Below are positions 57,956 to 64,000 of a stretch of DNA of 64,000 nucleotides, one piece after another (positions within the stretch are counted from its first letter, which is position 1; each line of letters starts with the position of its first letter). Source of the stretch: Mallotus nudiflorus (taxonomy: Eukaryota; Streptophyta; Magnoliopsida; Malpighiales; Euphorbiaceae); the NCBI GenBank assembly GCA_947683625.1, contig CANTUR010001088.1:1-64000 (forward strand), written 5' to 3'. The translations under genes and the position numbers were made by a program. Below the pieces are notes generated by a model. The model saw nothing but the letters and a program-made list of their open reading frames with translations. It did no database searches and was not told where the DNA came from.

Positions 57956-60110
57956 TGTAAGCACCCAATTTCCGGATGTATTGATGCATAGATGCGATGA
58001 GAGCTCCTCTGATGAAAACTCAATAGAAATTGATCTCTAGATATTAATTTTGGATTTTTAGGACTAAAATTATGAGTTTTAAGGACTAAAATTAAATAAA
58101 CGTATCGCAAAATTGAATTTACTTCAAGGGTCTTTTTGTAATAAAAAGTTAAAAAAAATGGTTGATCGATTTTACAGAAAATCGATCGGAATTCTGTAAT
58201 TCCAATTAGAAATCTATAATTTTGATTGGAATTATAAAAATCTGATCGGATTTCCATAATTCCAATCGGTGGAATTTTTATTTTATTTTTGAGAAAAATA
58301 CGTTTATTTAATTTTTATTGGTTAAAAAATAATATAAATAAATAAATGTAATTATTTTATTTAATGTGTTTTTTCCATGTTTTAGATAAGCTTTGTTTTG
58401 GATTGAGAAAAGATTATCAAATTTTTTTAAAATAAAAATTTTCTAATTTATTAGGAGCTGAGACTCCTGGGGACAAGTGGGATTTTGGATTAAAAAGAAA
58501 GGCACATAAAGAGAGAAAAAGAGGAGGTTGTCTCTTTTCTAAAAATAAACCAACTGAAAAACAAATGCTGCTTTGAGAAGTTTGAAGAAAAAGAACAAAA
58601 AAAAACCTACATTGCTTTAGTTTTAAAAAGAGAGAGAGCATTCCAAGGGTTTTTGAAATAAACATAGTACGTCTAGTGATATTCAAAATCAATATGGAAG
58701 TCAATTCTCAATAGTGATTCCCACTCTGAGGGGCAATCAAACTGTACAACATCATCCCATTTCTTCTCTTTCTTCTATTTTTGTTTTTTTTCTTTGATTT
58801 TGATTTCATTTTATTATTTGATCATCTACGTATTCTTTTATTCTATTTTGTGTTTTGTTTTGTGATTCTGACTGTGATGGGCATAACCAAAACTGTGGGG
58901 TGAATACGTGAGGGAGATCCATAGGATGCCATGAATTTAATTCTGTAGCCATTTTAATTAGATTTTATGTTTTTTAATATTCTCTATTTTTATTATGTGT
59001 TTATATTTATTTATTTTAGTTGATGGGAATGTAATTAATTTAGTTTTTTTTATGTAGAAAATTGTAATAGCCCCAATAGTGGGAATAGTAATATTTTTAT
59101 TGTTCTATCATTAAAATTAATTAGTAAATTGGTATATTCAGTAAAATACTAATAAAATCAACGGTGGCTATAAATTAATATTAGGTTACATAAAATCAAA
59201 TTAGGGTTCTTTAGAAAAATGTAATTTTAATTGCTTATTTGATATTTTGTTTGGTTGTTTTCTTGGTTTTTTTTATGTTTTTGGGTTTTTATTTTTATTT
59301 TTATTCATTTTAGGCTCCAAGCCCATGTTTAGGATTAACCCATTTAAAATAGGTTTTTAATTAACTTTAAAATTAATTTAGGCCCATTTTAAGTTAATTT
59401 TAGATTTTTAAGCCCATTCTAGTTTAATTAAAATTAATTTAAACTTAACTCAGCCTATAAAGCATTTCTTTTAAAATAAATAGACTTAGGCCCAATTTTC
59501 ACTTAAATTAAAATTAATTGTAACTAGGCTTATTAATTCAAACTCAATCCAATTCATTTCCATAAAATTAATAGATTTAGGCTCACTTTAAATATTTAAA
59601 ATAAATAGAAAGAAGTTCACTAATTTATTTAAAATGTAGGCCCAACTTTAGTTTTCCATTTCACTTGTAAAAAAAAATATAGAATTAGCTAACCTAATTA
59701 AAATTAACATAATTTAGACTAATTTAGGGACATCTCGTTATATGAATGCAATTTTTATATGTCATTTCATGACTAGTTGCCTTGGGTTAGATGAATGATA
59801 ATTAGGGTTTAAAATGAAATTGCATGTAATTAAAGAATAAGATAATAATTCATAAACTAATTCTAAATGAACACAAGAATGAAAGAAGTTAGTATTCCGT
59901 ATCTAGAAGCTCCTAGTTGTGGTGCTAACTTTCTTTTAAAGAATCGAGTTACCACCACTTATCAGTTGTCCCAGTTATTACCCTAGGTGGTCACTCTATC
60001 ATCTCCATACTATGTCTTTATAATATAATAGTGTGTTCCCTTGAGCCTTGAGCTTAAATAGTGTCATGGTCGCTAAAATCTTAGACGTGCGCCAAACCCC
60101 ACCATTTACA
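57956..60110 (+). mobile_element. Solo LTR of the element A family inside the Ty3 integrase
   Basis: Begins TGTAAGCACCC and ends CATTTACA; it is the reverse complement of the element A LTRs along its whole length, 2155 bp. Flanks GGTGA (57951-57955) and GGTGC (60111-60115) are a TSD with one change. There is no internal region, so it arose by LTR-LTR recombination. It keeps the GGGCCTAA-type array (about 59310-59660) and a U3 palindrome array. Open frames on its minus strand (58257-57922, 58704-58417) show no known motif. Confidence 0.88.
58158..58275. repeat. Period-20 palindrome array in the solo LTR
   Basis: Units at 58158, 58178, 58198, 58218, 58238 and 58258, exactly 20 bp apart. Cores include AATTTTGATTGGAATT (58218) and AAATCTGATCGGATTT (58238). 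They use AATT/AAAT arms where element A uses AATG/CATT, but arm pairing is largely kept. Distance from the LTR start is about 202-319 bases, as in the other copies. Confidence 0.9.
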
Positions 60111-60716
60111 GGTGCATATAATACTTTAAACACTTTTAATTGCTTTAATCCAAAGGAATTTGAAGAATTAGGAGGAGTGCCTACCACATGTGGAGTTCAC
60201 TTACAATAGAAGAGTGCATGGAGTAACTAACCAATCTCCATTTGAAGTAGTGTATGGGTTTAATCCATTGACACCCATGGACTTACTACCATTACCCATG
60301 GAAAAAGTAAACTTGAAAGGGAAATAAAGAGTTGAATTTATCAAATGTTTGCATGAAAGAGTGTGTGCTCAAATTGAAAAGAAGATGCTCTAATATAAGA
60401 AACAACATAATAAAGAAGAAAGCAAGTGATATTTAAGTCCAACTATTAGGTGTAGGTGCTCTTAAAGAAGGAAAGATTTCCAAATCAAAGAAAGTCCAAG
60501 CTAATTCTAAGAGGAGATGGACCTTTCAAAGTGTTACAACACATCAACAATAATGCCTACAAGCTAGAACTTCCAGGTGAGTATGAAAATGTTAGGGCAG
60601 CTTTCAATCTTAGTAACTTGCCTTTAATTGATGTAGGTGATGACAATGATGATGGACTTGATTTAAGGATTAATCCTCTTCAAGAAAGGGAGAATGATGT
60701 AAGCCCAAACTTATGA
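60111..60716 (+). pseudogene. Ty3 element integrase, C-terminal half
   Basis: Resumes integrase after the solo LTR. Pieces include 'GVHLQ*KSAW' type reading, QSPFEVVYGFNPLTPMDLL in a shifted frame (about 60235-60290), and the open frame 60456-60716 with [20 protein letters not shown] (GPY/F-type module) and a glycine/aspartate-rich end. The frame runs through the PPT (about 60681-60697) into the 3' LTR, where it stops at 60714-60716. This overlap of pol end and PPT is normal for such elements. No chromodomain follows. Confidence 0.82.
60681..60697 (+). promoter_or_regulatory. Polypurine tract of the Ty3 element
   Basis: AAGAAAGGGAGAATGA-type purine run directly before the 3' LTR start TGTAAGCCC, inside the end of the pol reading frame. 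Confidence 0.8.
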
Positions 60717-61669
60717 ACTAAGCCTAACAAGCTTAAAGTTGCTAATGAGCCATTAAGAGTCCAAGAAGGCCTAATTATAAGGTTAAAATCCAAAAAAATT
60801 ACAAAAGGCCTTAGTTGGGTTAATTCAAGGCATTTAGAAGGTCTAAGAGTATTCAAATCCATTCCAAATTAAAGAGGGAGAAAGGGAGGCTCAAATGATG
60901 TATTTAAGCTTATTAAAACATGTGAAAATGGGCCAATAAGTCACTATTATGATTGCAGGTCTTAGGGTGGTCATAGAAACATTGAATGAGCAAGCCACTT
61001 GAAGAAATAAAGTTCTCAGCTATGACTACAGTTGCATCTATCACTAAATTTCTTTTTGAATTGTTGATTAGGATGGTTACAAAGTGAGTTAGTGCATGGA
61101 ATAACAGCTTGCACCACTTGGAAATGTGTTTTGACCCTTTAAATAACTTAATAACATAATTAAGAGCATCCTTTAGAGTAATAAACCTCAAAGTTACACA
61201 TTTATTCTAAATATAGCTATTGGAGGTATTCAATACAATTAGTGGGAAATTTTAGGTTAATGGCTGTAAAGGCTAGTTTTTATCCTATGTTTTAGTGTAT
61301 AGTTAGTGTGTGTGAGATTGATCTTGTAATTATATAAACAAGACCTCATTTCATTATAAGACATGTTAAATTGTCTTATAAAATATTAAGTTTCTTTTTA
61401 GTGAGAAATTCTCTTTGAAGTTCTTGCATGAACTTTGTGACTTATTAATCTTAGTGAGGTTTGTGGTGTTAATATCCAAAATCTTTGTCTTCTTCTTCAT
61501 TTCTGAAACTTATTTTGTGTTAGAGACCTCAAAGTCTATTGAAGTCTTTTCCAATTGTCTAAGAGTGTTAATTCTTTTTCCATTGCAAGTTTATCATAGC
61601 TTTTTAGCTATTAAGGAGCTTGAATGAAAGGCTAATCATTTTATTTTAATTTGGTAAGAACTAAAATAG

Positions 61670-63385
61670 TGATATGAATGTGATTAGCTTGTACCAAACC
61701 CATATTCAATCTTAATAACCTTGCCAAGGATCGTTCATAAATCAAGCAAAGGAAAACTCTAATTCCCAACAAGACCCTTAAATAACTTGTACTAAAGAAC
61801 CTTAATTATAAAGAAGTAAAGGTGCTAAATTCACTAAAGTTCATTTAAGAACAAAAGAAAAGGACTTTAACCTCTAAAGAATTCAGAATTAATTCATAAA
61901 ACTTCTCTTTATTCATACTATATTGATATGGCCTTTATATAGGCATGTAAACATCCTAATCCTTGAAGGAATAAGTTTTCTTATTCCTAAAGACACTTAT
62001 AAAGGAAAATCCTTTACTAAACAGGATCCCTTAAAAAATATGACAACTAAGCTTTAAAAAGTCAAATTGACAACTCATGACAACTAAACAAACAACTAAT
62101 GACAACTAAGCTTTGAAGCATGCCATGTCATATGTCAAGTAGGATCTTGACCATTGACTTTGACTTATTGACTTTGAATTTGACTTTGACTTGGAATATC
62201 CTTGAATCTTCTCACATCTTCTAGAATATTCTTGAATCTTCCTTATTGACTCCAAAATAGAAAATAACCCAAAAATTCATCTAAGTTTTGTACTTGACTA
62301 TATTGATGTGTAAACATCCTAATCCTTAAAGGAATAGGTTTTCTTACTTATTCCTAAAGACACTTATAAAGGAAAATCCTTTACTAAATAGGATCCCTTA
62401 AAAAATATGACAACTAAGCTTTAAAAAGTCAAATTGACAACCAAAGAAACAACTAATGACAACTAAGCTTTGTAAAGTCAAATTGAAAACTCATGACAAC
62501 TAAATAAACAACTAATGACAACTAAATAAACAACTAATGACAACTAAATAAACAACTAATGACAATTAAGCTTTGAAAAGTCAAATTGATAACTCATGAC
62601 AACTAAATAAATAACTAATGACAACTAAGCTTTGAAAAGTCAAATTGACAACTCATGACAACTAAACAAACAACTAATGACAACTAAGCTTTGAAGCATA
62701 CCATGCCACATGTTAAGTAGGATGTTGACCATTAACTTTGACTTATTGACTTTGAATTTGACTTTGACTTAGAATATCCTTAAACCTTCTCACATCTCCT
62801 AGAATATTCTAGAATCTTCCTTATTGACTCCAAATAGAAAAAAAAACCCAAAAATTCATCCAAGTTTTGTACTTGACTATATTGATGTATATACTTTTTG
62901 TTTAGTTGTCGTGAGTTGTCAATTTGACTTTTCAAAGCTTAGTTGTCATATTTTTAAAGGGATCCTATTTAGTAAAGGATTTTCCTTTATAGGTGTCTTT
63001 AGGAATAAGTAAGAAAACCTATTCTTTCAAGGATTAGGATGTCTACATGCCTATGTAAAGGCCATATTAATATAGTACGAATAAAGAGAAGTTTTATCAA
63101 TTAATTCTGAATTCTTAAGAGGTTAAAGTCCTTTTCTTTTGTTCTTAAAAGAACTTTAGTGAATTTAGTCTAAATTCAAACTAGTTTAATTTAGACTTAA
63201 AATTGACTTTGTTAATATTAAGTTTATATTGAACAACCTTTAATTCTTTATAATTAACGTTCTTAAGTACAGGTTATTTAAAGGTCTTGTTGTAGATTAG
63301 AGTTTATTTTTGCTTGATTTATAAACGATCCTTGGCAAGGTTATCAATATTGAATATAGGTTTGGTACAAGTTAACCACGTTTAT
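61670..63385. mobile_element. Foldback / MULE-like element with long inverted arms
   Basis: 1716 bp absent from the 5' LTR. The left arm (from 61670) and the right arm (rc from 63385) share 'agcttgtaccaaacc(c/t)atattcaat', 'aaccttgccaaggatcgtt' and, further in, the 'aaggaaaatcctttacta' and 'gacaactaagcttt' blocks: about 450-500 bp of imperfect inverted repeat. Flanks CTAAAATAG (61661-61669) and ATTAAATAG (63386-63394) fit a 9-bp TSD with two changes, as in Mutator-type elements. No transposase is encoded. The centre holds direct repeats. Confidence 0.8.
61947..62886. repeat. Direct duplication and 22-bp tandem array inside the foldback element
   Basis: The block 'gtaaacatcctaatcc...tgactatattgatgt' occurs at 61947-62305 and again at 62310-62886. 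The second copy is longer because of extra 'gacaactaa...' units, including three exact-period 22-bp units at 62495, 62517 and 62539. Short 'tgactttgaatttgactttgactt' phrases appear in both copies (about 62156 and 62739). Confidence 0.85.
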
Positions 63386-64000
63386 ATTAAATAGTTATCT
63401 TATCTCTTTCTTGAATGATCCTATAGCTTAATCTTGGAAGGTAATAAATTCTAATCTTTAAGTTTATCATAGCATTATGACTCTTGGGGAGCTTGAGTTA
63501 TGAATCTAGTGATTTCCATTAATGATCATGCATCATATTTTGCCATGTTTAATCATTTATTTATTTTGATTAATATGTCCATGCATTATTCCATGCCCAT
63601 GCATCATCATCATCATGCTTGTGTGCATATATTATGCTTACATTTGTGAGTAATGGTTTATCCAAAATGGTACATATTTCTTGGAAGCAGTATATATATA
63701 ACTTGTAAGGCCAGCCTTACTTAGCATCTGGGCGATATGAAGATGCCTCTAAGATATTGAGACTGCTCCTACTGACATTGACATTTGAACTCAATGCTTT
63801 ATCTAATGGGTGAAAGTGGTTCCAAGTAAAGGATCCAAGTTTGCCTAGTCCTTAACCAGACAATTACTTGGGTGATACTGAGTGGCAACTCTTATTTCTC
63901 TTGGATGGGTGGAGGGTTATAAGTGCACTTGTGCCATCCTAAAGCTCTTCCAATATTCCCCTCATATTCCCTCTATTTTCTTATAATAAGGATAAATGAA

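Larger units (their letters stand above)
54950..63518 (+). mobile_element. Ty3 LTR element (chromovirus-type) nested in the Ogre 3' LTR
   Basis: 5' LTR 54950-56072, decayed tRNA-Met PBS, gag remnant, integrase remnant, 3' LTR 60698-63518. ATGAT lies at 54942-54946 and 63522-63526, as expected for a TSD when compared with the uninterrupted LTR at 22201-22212. Between each ATGAT and the TG or CA ends there is a TTA/ATG-side triplet 'tta'. Protease, RT and RNase H are absent: gag joins integrase near 57405. The integrase is split by a solo LTR and the 3' LTR by a foldback element. The GPF motif after integrase supports a chromovirus-type lineage, though no chromodomain is seen. Confidence 0.85.
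60698..63518 (+). repeat. 3' LTR of the Ty3 element, interrupted
   Basis: 60698-61669 and about 63386-63518 match 54950-56072. The gap is the foldback element at 61670-63385. The end ...GATTTCCA is followed by ttaATGAT and the resumed Ogre LTR. Confidence 0.85.
17186..64000 (+). mobile_element. Giant Ogre/Tat-type LTR element, multiply interrupted
   Basis: Direct repeats of several kilobases at 17186-22723 and 46808->64000 both begin TGTTAGGGT. A tRNA-Arg-type PBS (22731-22748) follows the first and a PPT (46791-46807) precedes the second, so these are 5' and 3' LTRs of one plus-strand element. Without nested insertions each LTR is about 4.8 kb and the internal region about 9.5 kb. LTRs of this size with this PBS are typical of the Ogre part of the Tat branch. 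Gag is represented by one remnant (about 36200-36750); no pol motif is visible. The 3' LTR leaves the window roughly 40 bases before its expected end. A hand comparison of about 230 bases (20101-20331 against 49802-50032) gives roughly 13% mismatches, so the insertion is not recent. Confidence 0.82.
46808..64000 (+). repeat. 3' LTR of the Ogre-type element, split into four parts
   Basis: LTR sequence occupies about 46808-47304, 48092-50032, 53048-54946 and 63522-64000. The parts are continuous when compared with 17186-22723. Insertions are the MITE, the solo LTR and the Ty3 element. The last visible bases equal about 22648-22685, so some 40 bases lie outside. A 45-bp segment near 49390-49435 is absent from the 5' LTR. 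Confidence 0.85.

Noticed and set aside
57922..58704. Two minus-strand ORFs of 111 and 95 codons
   Set aside because: They lie within and at the edge of a solo LTR, cross its border and palindrome array, and have no known motif.
1..64000. An intact host gene, defence system or biosynthetic cluster
   Set aside because: No open frame longer than 326 codons, no consistent exon-intron structure and no non-transposon domain was found; absence is limited by reading without search tools.

Overview
The window looks like repeat-rich, gene-poor DNA from a plant nuclear genome, most likely a eudicot. It is very A/T-rich and I see no intact host gene, tRNA, rRNA or CRISPR array. Almost every recognisable coding stretch is a decayed retroelement protein: a caulimovirid-type polyprotein, Ty1/copia and Ty3/gypsy gag and pol, and Tat/Ogre-type gag. 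LTRs, primer-binding sites, polypurine tracts and target-site duplications (TSDs) can be read directly and support the element borders. Lineage names are inferences from motifs; no database search was possible.

Layout. 1-2570: a frameshifted endogenous pararetrovirus fragment (florendovirus-like) on the + strand, ending in an in-phase 24-bp repeat. About 2750-3805: a minus-oriented LTR related to the Ty3 LTRs at 54950 and 60698. 4707-15200: a minus-strand Tat-type LTR element ('element A') with a perfect CTTAT TSD, tRNA-Arg-type PBS, PPT, broken gag and no visible pol. 15206-17185: a broken retrotransposon-associated ORF resembling the plant mobile-domain/DUF7745 family, with a TATA box upstream.

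17186 to beyond 64000: one giant Ogre/Tat-type element on the + strand. Its long LTRs are at 17186-22723 and 46808->64000, with a PBS at 22731 and a PPT at 46791. Each LTR is about 4.8 kb once nested insertions are removed. It carries a gag remnant near 36200-36750 and no visible pol. It has been used as a landing pad. The 5' LTR holds a Harbinger-like element (17938-18684). The internal region holds two minus-strand copia elements (26511-36079 and 41330-46312). The 3' LTR holds a Mutator-like MITE (47305-48091), a 3-kb solo LTR with ATTTG TSD (50033-53047) and a Ty3 element (54950-63518). That Ty3 element contains a solo LTR of element A's family (57956-60110) and a foldback/MULE-like element (61670-63385). 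Nesting therefore reaches three levels.

The most unusual signal is in the U3 part of element A's LTR family. It is an array of 16-bp imperfect palindromes at an exact 20-bp period. It occurs in all three LTR copies at the same distance from the LTR start, but the palindrome sequence differs between copies while its two arms still pair. I found no cellular pathway, operon or defence system here; the biology is retroelement structure and decay.
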